Positions 1-8,917 of a stretch of DNA of 64,000 nucleotides are shown here, one piece after another. The stretch's first letter is position 1. Every line of letters starts with the position of its first letter. Position numbers and translations under genes: made by a program. Under the pieces are notes generated by a model that made no database searches, was not told where the DNA came from, and saw nothing but the letters and a program-made list of their open reading frames with translations. Location of the stretch: the NCBI GenBank assembly GCA_910588125.1, contig CAJUPI010000004.1, positions 55,222 through 119,221 on the forward strand, in the 5' to 3' direction. Source of the stretch: an uncultured Lachnospiraceae bacterium (lineage in GTDB: Bacteria; Bacillota; Clostridia; Lachnospirales; Lachnospiraceae).

Positions 1-2
1 TG

Positions 3-254
3 GAAGGAACCCGGCTGGCGGGGCTTTTTGGCGCCGGAAAACTAAAGACCAATTCTATGCACCACCAGGCAGTGAAAAAGCTGGGGAAGGGATTGAAGAT
101 CTCGGCCCGGGCCTGTGACGGCACGGTAGAAGGAATCGAGGACGAGGAGGGCCTGATCATGGGGGTACAGTGGCATCCGGAGGATCTGGTGGACTCGGCT
201 CCGGTGATGAACCGGCTGTTTGCGGATTTGGTGGAGCGGGCTTTGCGGCGGTAG
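3..254 (+). CDS. Gamma-glutamyl-gamma-aminobutyrate hydrolase-like protein (class I glutamine amidotransferase, peptidase C26), C-terminal part
   Basis: Only the last 83 codons or so lie in the window; the open frame runs in from the left edge (frame beginning at base 3). The visible part carries a KTNSMHHQAV segment and the GVQWHPED motif, whose His and Glu complete the Cys-His-Glu triad in class I glutamine amidotransferases of the PuuD group. The nucleophile Cys lies outside the window. Members cleave gamma-glutamyl bonds in the cytoplasm, for example in putrescine or GABA metabolism. The exact substrate cannot be judged from this fragment. A strong terminator follows within 40 bases. Confidence 0.8.
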   Translation, partial: EGTRLAGLFGAGKLKTNSMHHQAVKKLGKGLKISARACDGTVEGIEDEEGLIMGVQWHPEDLVDSAPVMNRLFADLVERALRR

Positions 255-291
255 GGTAACTTAAGGAATTTATAATAAAAAGCAGAAACGG

Positions 292-325
292 AAAAGGCAC
301 GTGGAATGAAAGCGTGCCTTTTTTA
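292..325 (+). terminator. Rho-independent terminator after the amidotransferase
   Basis: GGCACG at 296-301 pairs with CGTGCC at 313-318 around an 11-base loop. An A run precedes the stem and a run of seven T follows, so the stem can extend by A-T pairs and could also work from the other side. Confidence 0.85.
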
Positions 326-473
326 TGGGCATGAATGAAAAGGAATAAATTGGAAGCATATAAAATTACAGAAAGGGAAAATGGTCTTTCCTAAGTCATG
401 AATCTATGTTACAATATAAAAACGGAAAATCCTATATTATGACTATTATTTTGGAAAACAAGGGGGAATAAGA

Positions 474-2150
474 ATGGCAGGAAACCATATCTCTAAGAAT
501 GAAAAAAAGGGAAAGTACAAAAAAATCGGGATGAAAATCGGAGGCGTTGTGATAGTCTTGCAGGTAATTTCTGTCCTGCTGGTGATGCTTGTCTGTATTT
601 TTATGTACAATTCTCTGATTACAAAGATGCAAAAGGTCCGCTGTACAAACGGTACAAATATGCTGTCCTATTTGCTGGATCAGGCGGCTGGCGATGAGGA
701 TATGAATCAGCTGCTGGATGGCCTGAAAAGTCGTATGGGCTGCGAATTCACTATTTTTGAGGGGGATACCCGGGCGTACAGCACGGTGACCCAAAACGGC
801 CAGCGGGTAGTGGGGACTAAGCTGTCGTCTGATCTGAGTACGATTGTGCTTCAGCAGGGGAAGTCTTATGTGGGAGAGTCAAGCATCCATGGGGAGAGCT
901 ATCTGTGTTCCTATGTGCCCACAAAGGGAACTGACGGAAAGATCAATGGACTGATTTTTGCCGGGATTTCCAGGACAGAGGCCAGGCAGGAGGTGGTTAT
1001 CGTCGTTGCATTGGCTGTTATGGCAAGCTTTATTACCATTGTTCTCGGTACGATACTCCTGACAGCTTATTTAAAAAAGCGGGTTTCGGATCCTCTGGGC
1101 GAGATTACCCGGATAGCCGGACAGTTGGAGAAGGGTGAGCTGGGCCTGGCCGGTAATGAGGAGATTCGGATTAATGTTTCATCTAATGATGAGGTCGGTA
1201 TGCTGGGAGAGATGTTTGAGGATACCATTCACCGGCTGCGGTCTTATATCGGTGAGATTTCCAGTGTGCTGGGTTCCATGGCGAATGGCGACCTGACTCA
1301 GAGTACGCGTCAGGATTATATGGGTGATTTCCAGTCTATCAAAAGATCTCTGGATGGCATCCAGGCAGCGTTTAACAATGCTATGGGCCAGATTACCAGC
1401 AGTGCCGGACAGGTTTCTTCCGGAGCAGATCAGGTATCCAGCAGTGCACAGGCGCTGGCTCAGGGAGCTACTGAGCAGGCCAGTTCCATCGAGGAGATTT
1501 CCGCAACGATGATGGATATCTCCAAGAATGCCAAGCAGACTTCTATGGCGGCTGAGGAAGCAGGTGAATATGTTAATCAGGCGGGGTCCCATCTGGGAGT
1601 CAGCATAGGCTTTGTCAAGGAGCTGAACGAAGCCATGGAAAATATTTCCGGTTCTTCGAAGAAAATTGGTACGATTATTGCCACTATTGAGGATATTGCT
1701 TTCCAGATCAATATTCTGGCATTGAATGCGGCTGTGGAGGCGGCCCGGGCAGGTTCTGCTGGCAAGGGTTTTGCTGTGGTGGCCGATGAAGTAAGTAATT
1801 TAGCGTCCAAATCGGATGAAGCGGCTAAAGCTACCAAGAAGCTGATCGAAAGCTCGATTACTGCTGTTACCGAGGGTGGGCATATTGTGAATAAAGTGAC
1901 GGAAGCTTTGGATCAGACCAGCCAGAGTGCAGGACATGTGACTACGCAGATGGCGATCGTGGTGGAGGCTGTGGAGAAGCAGACAGCAGCGCTTTCTCAG
2001 GTTACCGATGGGATTGATCAGATATCTTCTGTGGTTCAGACCAATTCTGCCACCAGCGAGCAATGCGCTGCTGCCAGTGAGGAGCTGTCGTCTCAGGCCA
2101 ATTTGCTTAAGGATTTGATGCGTTCCTTCAAATTGAGAGATATTCGTTAA
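474..2150 (+). CDS. Methyl-accepting chemotaxis protein
   Basis: A 558-residue transmembrane chemoreceptor that would pass an extracellular signal to CheA/CheW. The N-terminal membrane segment lies at about residues 17-48 and a small Cache-like extracellular sensor at about 50-172. A second membrane segment follows at about 174-200, then a HAMP linker to about 260 and a long signalling coiled coil. The conserved hairpin tip is clear near residue 408-440 (DIAFQINILALNAAVEAARAG, then GKGFAVVADEV). No C-terminal CheR-tethering pentapeptide is seen. The start follows an AGGGGGAA ribosome binding site. It stands alone with no che genes nearby, so it probably serves a distant chemotaxis system. The ligand cannot be inferred. 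Confidence 0.95.
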   Translation: MAGNHISKNEKKGKYKKIGMKIGGVVIVLQVISVLLVMLVCIFMYNSLITKMQKVRCTNGTNMLSYLLDQAAGDEDMNQLLDGLKSRMGCEFTIFEGDTRAYSTVTQNGQRVVGTKLSSDLSTIVLQQGKSYVGESSIHGESYLCSYVPTKGTDGKINGLIFAGISRTEARQEVVIVVALAVMASFITIVLGTILLTAYLKKRVSDPLGEITRIAGQLEKGELGLAGNEEIRINVSSNDEVGMLGEMFEDTIHRLRSYIGEISSVLGSMANGDLTQSTRQDYMGDFQSIKRSLDGIQAAFNNAMGQITSSAGQVSSGADQVSSSAQALAQGATEQASSIEEISATMMDISKNAKQTSMAAEEAGEYVNQAGSHLGVSIGFVKELNEAMENISGSSKKIGTIIATIEDIAFQINILALNAAVEAARAGSAGKGFAVVADEVSNLASKSDEAAKATKKLIESSITAVTEGGHIVNKVTEALDQTSQSAGHVTTQMAIVVEAVEKQTAALSQVTDGIDQISSVVQTNSATSEQCAAASEELSSQANLLKDLMRSFKLRDIR

Positions 2151-2157
2151 GATTCAG

Positions 2158-2233
2158 AAACATACCCGATCAGAGAGACTTATGGAAGGGAGGCGTATTT
2201 TTCCCGGACAGAGAGGAAGGATCGGGTATGTTT
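2158..2233 (+). terminator. Long-stem terminator or structured 3' end after the chemoreceptor
   Basis: AAACATACCCGATC (2158-2171) is exactly complementary to GATCGGGTATGTTT (2220-2233), giving a 14-bp stem over a 48-base loop that can fold further. Only a short T tract (TTTGTT) follows, so it may be an mRNA-stabilising end rather than an efficient terminator. Confidence 0.5.
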
Positions 2234-2258
2234 GTTAAAAAGAAATATTATCTAAAAT

Positions 2259-2777
2259 CTATTTATTTGTCTTTAACAATTCCCATATCATGTCATGCAT
2301 CCAGGCGATTGTATCATTCAGATGGCGGTTTTCCTCTTGCAGGGACAGAAGTTTCTCTCCTAAAAGTTCTAATTGTTGACAATGAAGACCCGTTTTAGAA
2401 CAGCAGTCAGATGGATTTATTTCATTGCCGGACTTTTTTTCTGAAGCCAATTTTTCAAAGTAATGATACATTAGCTCGAAAAATTCTTTATTGGTTGGTC
2501 GTGTTGTATGAGTACCATTACATATTTCTATCAAAAGTTCGATATTATCTGTTTTCCAAACTGAGTCAACAATGGTTCGGATATTACGTTCCACGCATTT
2601 CCAGGAGGTGTGAAATTCAATTGCGATATCAATATAGAGAGATTTTGTGATAAAGGACAGATAATCTTTGTTTTTTAACACTAGTAAAATTCCGTAAGCC
2701 GTGAAATGGTAACCTTGATTTGATGTTTTGACACCAAGTCTGCGCAGTACACTTTTGATTTCTTCAATTTCATACAT
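2259..2777 (-). CDS. Stand-alone Spo0A C-terminal DNA-binding-domain protein
   Basis: A 172-residue protein whose residues 5-105 match the effector domain of the sporulation master regulator Spo0A. It has GVKTSNQGYHF, LSFITKSLYIDIAIEF and a recognition-helix-like HTSWKCVERNIRTIVDSVW, followed by RPTNKEFFELMYHYFEKL; compare the SITKxLYPDIAxxF, RVERAIRHAI and PTNSEFIAMVAD pattern of Spo0A. The N-terminal phosphoreceiver of Spo0A is missing. In its place the protein ends in a predicted coiled coil (about residues 125-170, rich in Leu and Glu) that could mediate dimerisation. I infer a DNA-binding regulator independent of the phosphorelay, possibly competing for 0A boxes. It stands alone in an AT-rich gap between convergent and leftward genes. 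Confidence 0.75.
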   Translation of the reverse strand: MYEIEEIKSVLRRLGVKTSNQGYHFTAYGILLVLKNKDYLSFITKSLYIDIAIEFHTSWKCVERNIRTIVDSVWKTDNIELLIEICNGTHTTRPTNKEFFELMYHYFEKLASEKKSGNEINPSDCCSKTGLHCQQLELLGEKLLSLQEENRHLNDTIAWMHDMIWELLKTNK

Positions 2778-2930
2778 TTTTTATCTCCTACTAGAAAATG
2801 TTCTATAAAATATCTTAAAGTGAAGAATTGTAGAAGACAACCTTATTGGTTCGACAAAAATTGTCGAAATTGTAAAAATATGATAATTACTCTTATCATT
2901 TGTAAAAAATATATTATTTTTTTAATAAAA

Positions 2931-2976
2931 AAAGAGAATGCCAAAACAGAAAAGCCTGCCAGCATTCCCTTTTTAT
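2931..2976 (-). terminator. Terminator after the Na/Pi cotransporter gene
   Basis: On the minus strand GAATGC and GCATTC pair across about 25 bases and are followed by a T run reading into TTTTTTTATT. The A-rich stretch on the other side makes it nearly symmetrical. It lies 39 bases past the cotransporter stop codon. Confidence 0.65.
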
Positions 2977-3014
2977 TTTAATTAAGATAGTTACATATCA
3001 CAAACAAAAATATA

Positions 3015-4841
3015 TTATTTTTTATCTGATTTTTGGTGCATGGCAAATTTTCCATCCTGTAGAATCCGGATATATTCATCATGTGCTTTCTGATATACCT
3101 CATTAAACTCTTCATCTCGTCCGGAATGCAGCATGGAGATATAATTATGTACCTGATGGTTGATTCCAGGGGTGGCTCTTGCCACGGTTGCCACGCCTAT
3201 ATTGGAACAAACATCCGAGATTCGTTCGGCTTCGGAGAGCAGATTGAAAAACTCGGAGCCATTGAAGACGCCACATTCACCATCTCGCAGCCGTTTCAGG
3301 TGGTGGTCTTTTAACAGGCTCACCATATCATCCACTACTTGTTCTAAAGGTTCGATTTGTCGGGCTTCTGCCAGATTTTGCTTCCGGAATGCCTCAGCGG
3401 TATGGTTTAAAACCACATCTAAAAGCTGCCACAGCACACTGAGCTCGGACAAGGCATCCTTGGAAAAGGAGCTTTCCTTTTCATTGAGCGTTGCGGCAAT
3501 CTCCGCAATGTTCAAAGCATGATCACCCAGGCGTTCAAACTCTGTGATAGCAGAAAAGTAATAATTCATGATCTCCACGTGATAGTGGGAGGTAATGGTA
3601 GCAGATATCTGAACCAGATAATTGCTGACATGGTCTGTCATATTGTCAATATAATTCTCATCTTCTTCGAGCAGCTTCATGATTTCCGGGTCGTATTGAT
3701 GAAACATGTCAAAGGCACGGCTGATATTGGTCTTTGCCAGCTGAAACATTACCAGAAGGATATCATAGCAACGTCCGAAGGCCACGGCAGGCGTGCTGAT
3801 AAATACCGGGTTTAGGGCGTCCAGCATTTCGTCATACTTTCCGGCAGCCACAGGTTCGTCTTTTACCAGCCGGTGACTAATTTTCTCATAGATCCCTACA
3901 AACGGGAGCAAAAGAACGGCACAGGACAGATTGAAGATGGTATTGGCATTGGCAATCCCTCCGGAGTAAATGGCCTGGTCCCAGATACCGTCCAACAGAT
4001 GAAGCCGGTGGAGAATAACCACTACGGTCAGGGTAAGGACGGATTTGCACAGATTAAATAAAATGTTTACCACACCGACCCGTTTGGCTTCCGGCTTTGC
4101 GCCGATATTGCAGACAATGGCTGTGGTCACACAGTCGCCCAGGTAGATACCTACCAGCACCGCATATATCTCCCCGAAGGTCAGCTGGCCGGAGGTAGAA
4201 AACGCCTGTAAAATACCGACCGTTGCAGAGGAACTTTGAAGTACAAAGGCAACGCTTGCCCCGGAGAGGTAAGCCAGCAGGGGATTCGCTCCCAGACGGG
4301 AGAAAAGCTGTTCCACAATGCCGCTGTCAGAAAGGACGCTGACGGCATCAGCCATATTCATGAGTCCGGAAAACAAGATACCGAAGCCAATGATGATATG
4401 CCCTACTTTGTTGGAATCACGGGATTTTACCCCCATGATGATGATAATGCCGATGATCAAGGCCATGGGCGCTAAGGTGGATGGTTTTAAAAGCTGCAAG
4501 AACCAGGTCCCGGAAGAGTTGATATCCAGAAGCCGGATGATTTGCCCGGTGACGGTGGTGCCTACATTGGCCCCGATAATAATTCCCAGAGACTGATGCA
4601 GAGAGATGATACCAGCGCCTACCAGACCAGAGGTAAGGACAATGGTTGCCGTGGAGGACTGGATCACCGCAGTGACAATGAGTCCTAAAAGAAATGCCTT
4701 TAAAGGAGTGCCGGTAATCCGTTCCATCGCTTTTTTTAAAGTGCCGGAGGAGCTGGCCTTCAGGCCGTCTCCCATCATGCGCATACCGTAAAGGAACATG
4801 GCCAGTCCGCCGAAAAGGGTTATAATGTTGAAAATATTCAT
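3015..4841 (-). CDS. Na/phosphate cotransporter family protein with PhoU-like C-terminal domain
   Basis: A 608-residue membrane protein of the NptA/PNaS family. The two family signature repeats are present, QSSTATIV at about residue 61 and QSSSATVG at about 202, within roughly eight hydrophobic segments that fill residues 1-320. Residues about 345-570 form a soluble helical region like PhoU, with a repeated E/D-rich helix pattern (ITEFERLGDHALNIAE, LLSEAERISDVCSNIG). The family drives sodium-coupled inorganic phosphate movement at the cytoplasmic membrane; the PhoU part likely gates it. The start has an upstream GGTGGGCAAGC stretch, a weak ribosome site. No pst or pho genes are nearby. Confidence 0.93.
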   Translation of the reverse strand: MNIFNIITLFGGLAMFLYGMRMMGDGLKASSSGTLKKAMERITGTPLKAFLLGLIVTAVIQSSTATIVLTSGLVGAGIISLHQSLGIIIGANVGTTVTGQIIRLLDINSSGTWFLQLLKPSTLAPMALIIGIIIIMGVKSRDSNKVGHIIIGFGILFSGLMNMADAVSVLSDSGIVEQLFSRLGANPLLAYLSGASVAFVLQSSSATVGILQAFSTSGQLTFGEIYAVLVGIYLGDCVTTAIVCNIGAKPEAKRVGVVNILFNLCKSVLTLTVVVILHRLHLLDGIWDQAIYSGGIANANTIFNLSCAVLLLPFVGIYEKISHRLVKDEPVAAGKYDEMLDALNPVFISTPAVAFGRCYDILLVMFQLAKTNISRAFDMFHQYDPEIMKLLEEDENYIDNMTDHVSNYLVQISATITSHYHVEIMNYYFSAITEFERLGDHALNIAEIAATLNEKESSFSKDALSELSVLWQLLDVVLNHTAEAFRKQNLAEARQIEPLEQVVDDMVSLLKDHHLKRLRDGECGVFNGSEFFNLLSEAERISDVCSNIGVATVARATPGINHQVHNYISMLHSGRDEEFNEVYQKAHDEYIRILQDGKFAMHQKSDKK

Positions 4842-5197
4842 GCTTGCCCACCTGTGAATTGTGTACGGGAAGAAAGTGCTTCCCTGTGATAAATGAGTTT
4901 CTGCAAAAGGCTTTACTTGGGATTTTACTAAAGTTTGACAGAAATTGCTATAGTTTTTTTATTTTTTGAGGAGATTTTTCGCGTTGTCTTTTCATAAGTG
5001 GCACAGCAGATTGGTCAGCCATCCGGTCAGAATGGAGGATGATTTTTAAGGCTCCCAGGTTAGTGATTTCGGTGGACGGACCGGTTATCATGAACACAGC
5101 CGCTGAACCGTGTGTTCCCTTGTCCGCTGCGGGTATTTGTTGTATAATGATTGAGTAGTGACAGATATATTACCAAAGGAAAAAAGGAGAAGGTATT
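4842..5197. other. 356-base divergent gap with promoter for the flavoenzyme
   Basis: Nothing coding is seen. The right half holds a good sigma-A promoter and an adjoining inverted repeat (GAACAC at 5092-5097, GTGTTC at 5112-5117) just upstream of the -35 box. The left half is AT-rich and must hold the promoter of the leftward phosphate cotransporter gene, but I cannot place it with confidence. Confidence 0.5.
5120..5148 (+). promoter_or_regulatory. Sigma-A promoter of the Fe-S flavoenzyme gene
   Basis: TTGTCC (5120-5125), a 17-base spacer and a perfect TATAAT (5143-5148), 50 bases before the start codon. The inverted repeat GAACAC/GTGTTC immediately upstream is a possible activator or repressor site. 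Confidence 0.75.
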
Positions 5198-7117
5198 ATG
5201 GAATGCAAAACATTATTTCAACCGATTTCGATTGGCCCCATGACCGTGAAAAACCGGTTTGTCATGCCGCCTATGGCGAACAATCTGGCAAATACGGATG
5301 GTTCTTTGAGTGAGAAATCGAGAGCTTATTATGCGGCCCGGGCAAAGGGTGGCTTCGGGTTGATCACGATTGAGGCGACGGTAGTGGATCCGGCGGCAAA
5401 GGGCGGGTTGCGGAAGTCCTGCCTGTTTGAAGACTCTGTGATCCCCAGCTTTGCGGCGGTGGCAGAGGCATGCCATGAATGCGGAACAAAGATTTCCGTA
5501 CAGCTTCAGCACGCCGGGCCGGAGGGGAATGCCAGGGCAGCCGGTGCGCCGTTGAAGTCGGCAAGTGCGATTCCCGCCGCCTGTGGCCGGGATATTCCAT
5601 TGGAAATGACCACAGAAGAAATCTATAGCCTGATTGAACGATACGGGGACGCGGCGCTGCGGGCGAAAAAAGCCGGGATCGACGCCGTGGAAGTCCATTG
5701 TGCTCATGGCTATCTGATCAGCAGCTTTCTCTCTCCGCGGACGAACAAGCGGGTGGATGAATTTGGAGGAAGCTTTGAGAACCGGCTTCGTATTGTCAGG
5801 CTGATTGTTGAGAATATTCGAAAGAAAGCAGACGGTATGGCCGTCCTGTGCCGGATCAACTGTCAGGATGAGATGCCTGGCGGACTGACGGTTCAGGATT
5901 CGGCTGCTGTCGCCGCTTATCTGGAGGCGATCGGAGTGGACGGCCTTCATGTCTCCCGGGCAGTACATATCAAGGATGAGTATATGTGGGCGCCGACCTG
6001 TATTCATGGCGGTTTTAATGCAGATTATGTGACGGAAATCAAGCGGGCGGTAAAGATTCCGGTGATGATTGTGGGCCGCTTTACCGATCCCTATTATCCG
6101 GAACTTCTTATCCGGGAGGGCAGAGCTGATCTGATCGTATACGGCCGCCAGAGCATAGCCGATCCGGAGCTGGTGAACAAAATCCGGGAGGGCAGGATGG
6201 AGGAAGTCACGCCGTGTATTGCCTGCCTGCAGGGGTGTGTTGCCAATATGTATCAGGGAAAGCCGATCACCTGCCTGGCAAATCCGCTGATTGGCCGGGA
6301 GTCAGAATTGATTCCGGCGGAAAAACCGAAAAAAGTCGCTGTGATCGGCGGCGGTGTGGGCGGCCTGATGGCGGCAAGGATCTGTGCATTGCGGGGACAT
6401 CAGGTAAATCTATATGAAGCCTCTGACAAACTGGGCGGCAATATGAGGCTGGCGGCTTACCCGCCGGGGAAGGGAGATATCACCGGAATGGTAAGAAGCT
6501 TTATCGTACAATGCGAGAAGGCCGGAGTGCAGATTCACTATCATACGAAGATTACGGAAGAGAGACTGAAAGATATACCGGCGGATGCCATGATTCTGGC
6601 GACAGGAGCAAAGCCTTTGCTTCCGTCCATCCCGGGAATCCAGGATAGCGGTGCAGTGACGGCCGGCGATGTGCTGGAGGGGAAGGCGGCCTGCGGCCGG
6701 AGAGTACTGATCATCGGCGGCGGCATGGTAGGCTGCGAAACGGCGGATTTTCTGGGAGAGCTGCTGCATGAGACGGTAATTGTGGAGCTTAAGGATTCCA
6801 TAGGATCCGACATGATCGCTGAGCATCGCAAATTTGTCCTTAGAGGCTTAGAGGAGCATCATACCCGGTGTATTACTGGGGCAAAGGTCACCCGTTTCTA
6901 TCAGGATGGGGTGGATTATACCTGGCAGGACGGGAAAAGCGAAAGTCTGCGGGGATTTGACACAGTGATCCTTGCTCTGGGATACCAGGGCTATGACCCG
7001 CTCAGCCAGGCGGCAAAGGCAGTTTGCCGTGAAGTATACGTGATTGGAGACGCCGTTCATGCCCGCCGTGCCCTGGAGGCTACCAGAGAGGCATTTGAGG
7101 CGGCTATCCGGATATAG
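5198..7117 (+). CDS. Fe-S flavoenzyme, 2,4-dienoyl-CoA reductase / 2-enoate reductase family (old yellow enzyme type)
   Basis: A 639-residue NADH:flavin oxidoreductase. Residues 1-330 form the FMN-binding TIM barrel (PISIGPMTVKNRFVMPPM at the start, VEVHCAHGYLISSFLSP with the expected His-Gly region). A [4Fe-4S] cluster motif follows at about 341-360 (CIACLQGC then CLANP). Two dinucleotide-binding Rossmann motifs come next, VAVIGGGVGGL near 383 and VLIIGGGMVGC near 503, for FAD and NAD(P)H. The family reduces the C=C bond of alpha,beta-unsaturated acyl-CoAs, enoates or steroid-like substrates in the cytoplasm. Length and order match the family. Monocistronic with its own promoter; its 3' end overlaps the convergent HAD gene by 14 bases. 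Substrate unknown. Confidence 0.92.
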   Translation: MECKTLFQPISIGPMTVKNRFVMPPMANNLANTDGSLSEKSRAYYAARAKGGFGLITIEATVVDPAAKGGLRKSCLFEDSVIPSFAAVAEACHECGTKISVQLQHAGPEGNARAAGAPLKSASAIPAACGRDIPLEMTTEEIYSLIERYGDAALRAKKAGIDAVEVHCAHGYLISSFLSPRTNKRVDEFGGSFENRLRIVRLIVENIRKKADGMAVLCRINCQDEMPGGLTVQDSAAVAAYLEAIGVDGLHVSRAVHIKDEYMWAPTCIHGGFNADYVTEIKRAVKIPVMIVGRFTDPYYPELLIREGRADLIVYGRQSIADPELVNKIREGRMEEVTPCIACLQGCVANMYQGKPITCLANPLIGRESELIPAEKPKKVAVIGGGVGGLMAARICALRGHQVNLYEASDKLGGNMRLAAYPPGKGDITGMVRSFIVQCEKAGVQIHYHTKITEERLKDIPADAMILATGAKPLLPSIPGIQDSGAVTAGDVLEGKAACGRRVLIIGGGMVGCETADFLGELLHETVIVELKDSIGSDMIAEHRKFVLRGLEEHHTRCITGAKVTRFYQDGVDYTWQDGKSESLRGFDTVILALGYQGYDPLSQAAKAVCREVYVIGDAVHARRALEATREAFEAAIRI

Positions 7118-7904
7118 TGAGATGTAATAAATATTCCACGGCATGTAAAAGGCCGTCCTGTTCAATGGAATCTGTGACATAGTCGGCCGCCGCCTTTACC
7201 TGTTCATTGCCGTTTCCCATGGCAATGCCGATGCCGGCGTAGCGAATCATGGGAATATCATTATATCCGTCTCCGACGGCGGCGATTTCGTCCCGGGAAT
7301 ATCCGTAGTGTTCCATTACTTTTTGGATTCCCAGTTTTTTGGAACCGCCTTTTGGTGTGATGTCAAAAGCGCCGCCGTCGTGCCAGCGGGTAATGTCGCA
7401 CAGCGGAAGCCGGGCAGCGAGGACATCCGAAGTTAGCTCGTCGGAAAAGGGGCTCATCTGGTAAACCGGGTTTGTAAGTCCTCGCTCCATGCGAGGTTCC
7501 ACAGGAGGAATTGCCGTGCCGATCTGGGCCTGCAGCTTTGCCAGCTGAGCGGTGATATGGCTGACATACAAAGCGTTTTTTTCCATAAAAAGCAGGGAAA
7601 AGCCGAGCTCGCGCTGGAAGGCAAGCATGGCTTGTATCTGGGATACCGGAATAGGGTTTTCATAGAGAAGGGATAAGTGATCATCCAGACAGAGACTGCC
7701 GTTTAACAGGATATAGCCGTCAAATGCGAGTCCGTCGAGAAGGTTCTCTTCCTCGATTTCCAAAAGATGTCTTCCGGTGGCAATCAGGCAGCGAAGCCCA
7801 TGTTCCCTGGCCAGACGAATGGCCAGACGGGTTCCGGGGCGGATACCCTTTTCCGTGAAATCTCTCAGGGTTCCGTCAATGTCAAAAAATACAGCTTTTA
7901 TCAT
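7104..7904 (-). CDS. Cof-type HAD-IIB family phosphatase
   Basis: A 266-residue cytoplasmic hydrolase. It has HAD motif I (FFDIDGTLRDF, nucleophile Asp near residue 8), motif III Lys (KGGSKKLGI near 190) and motif IV (GDGYNDIPMI near 213), with a type IIB cap between. The family dephosphorylates small phosphometabolites such as sugar phosphates, FMN or pyridoxal phosphate. Its start overlaps the stop of the upstream WYL gene by 4 bases (ATGA), so it is probably translated by coupling as the last gene of the WYL-WYL-HAD operon. Its link to the WYL regulators and the Y RNA is positional only. The 3' end overlaps the convergent flavoenzyme gene. Confidence 0.92.
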   Translation of the reverse strand: MIKAVFFDIDGTLRDFTEKGIRPGTRLAIRLAREHGLRCLIATGRHLLEIEEENLLDGLAFDGYILLNGSLCLDDHLSLLYENPIPVSQIQAMLAFQRELGFSLLFMEKNALYVSHITAQLAKLQAQIGTAIPPVEPRMERGLTNPVYQMSPFSDELTSDVLAARLPLCDITRWHDGGAFDITPKGGSKKLGIQKVMEHYGYSRDEIAAVGDGYNDIPMIRYAGIGIAMGNGNEQVKAAADYVTDSIEQDGLLHAVEYLLHLTISG

Positions 7905-8917
7905 AAGGAACTCCCTTCTGTTGTTTGCTGGAGAAGCGCCTGGTTCCGGACTCGTTTTTGTATCTGTTTTTGAAAGTCTTCCGGCCCAAGGACCTTTATC
8001 ACCGGCCCAAAGGAGAGCACCTGGATCAAAAGCTCGGTCTCCCAGCGCTTGTCGTAGTAGATGGTGCAGCGATAGGTATCTTTCTCTTTTAGCCGTTCTA
8101 CCCTTTTCTGATAGCAGGAGAAGTGCAGAAGAGCCCGCTCCAGAGCATTCCGCTCGGTGGTAATTTCCAGCACAAGCGGCTTTTTACACAGAGCATGATC
8201 CAGGAAACAATCGACATCAATACCGGCAGGATAGTGTCTGCCGGTATTTTTGACAGACAGGATCCGGGCTACGTTTAATACATCGATCCGTTTTCTGCCG
8301 GTTTTGCCAAAGGTCATGGCATAGAGGCGAAATTTGCCGTCCCGCTGCCCGTATTCCAGACGGCATGGCAGCCACGTGTGTGAGAGAAGCTTTCCTTTTT
8401 GAGAAAGATAGGATATGGATAAAAAGCGTCGATCGCAGATGGCGTTTAAAAGGAGCCGGAAGTGCTGCTGGTACATGACTAAGGAGAACGGGTCAGGATC
8501 TCCGTATTGGTCAAAGAGGAAAAAATCTGATGTACAAAAAAGAGGTGTGACATCAGAGAGCATTTCCGTCAGCTCCGCCAGCTGGGAGTCCGTAAAAAAC
8601 AGCCGGAACCGGGAGTCGGACATCAAAGCCTTCAGCCAGGATTGCTGCAGCCTGGTGAGAGGCTGAGGAAAGGGGGGATGCCTGAGAACCGTGACATAGG
8701 CAGCAGAGGTGTCATCTTGCCGGAAAAAGGGCCATGTTCCCTCGACGAGCCGGGGAACGATGGAAAGAACACTTTCGTCATAGCCGTATTGACGGGCCAG
8801 CATTTCCATCTGGCGGCGGGTAAGAGGGTGGCGGGAGGCTTCATGAAGAATCCTGCCAACCACTTGGTAATAACAGGTATACAGTTCGGAAAACAAAGAA
8901 AATTCAGGGCTGTTCAT
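7901..8917 (-). CDS. WYL-domain transcriptional regulator (second of a pair)
   Basis: About 338 residues. The start is placed at 8917, where AGGAGAAG stands upstream; a longer open frame begins inside the preceding gene. The N-terminal third is probably helical DNA-binding (RRQMEMLARQYGYDESVLSIVPRLVEG). Residues about 165-260 form the WYL domain, an Sm-like beta barrel thought to bind ligands or nucleic acid (ICDRRFLSISYLSQKG, LPCRLEYGQRDGKFRLYAM), followed by a WCX extension. The gene overlaps the upstream WYL gene by 14 bases and the HAD gene by 4. WYL regulators often sit next to defence, DNA-damage and RNA-repair genes; here the pair is divergent from the Y RNA and slipin. Confidence 0.85.
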   Translation of the reverse strand: MNSPEFSLFSELYTCYYQVVGRILHEASRHPLTRRQMEMLARQYGYDESVLSIVPRLVEGTWPFFRQDDTSAAYVTVLRHPPFPQPLTRLQQSWLKALMSDSRFRLFFTDSQLAELTEMLSDVTPLFCTSDFFLFDQYGDPDPFSLVMYQQHFRLLLNAICDRRFLSISYLSQKGKLLSHTWLPCRLEYGQRDGKFRLYAMTFGKTGRKRIDVLNVARILSVKNTGRHYPAGIDVDCFLDHALCKKPLVLEITTERNALERALLHFSCYQKRVERLKEKDTYRCTIYYDKRWETELLIQVLSFGPVIKVLGPEDFQKQIQKRVRNQALLQQTTEGSSL

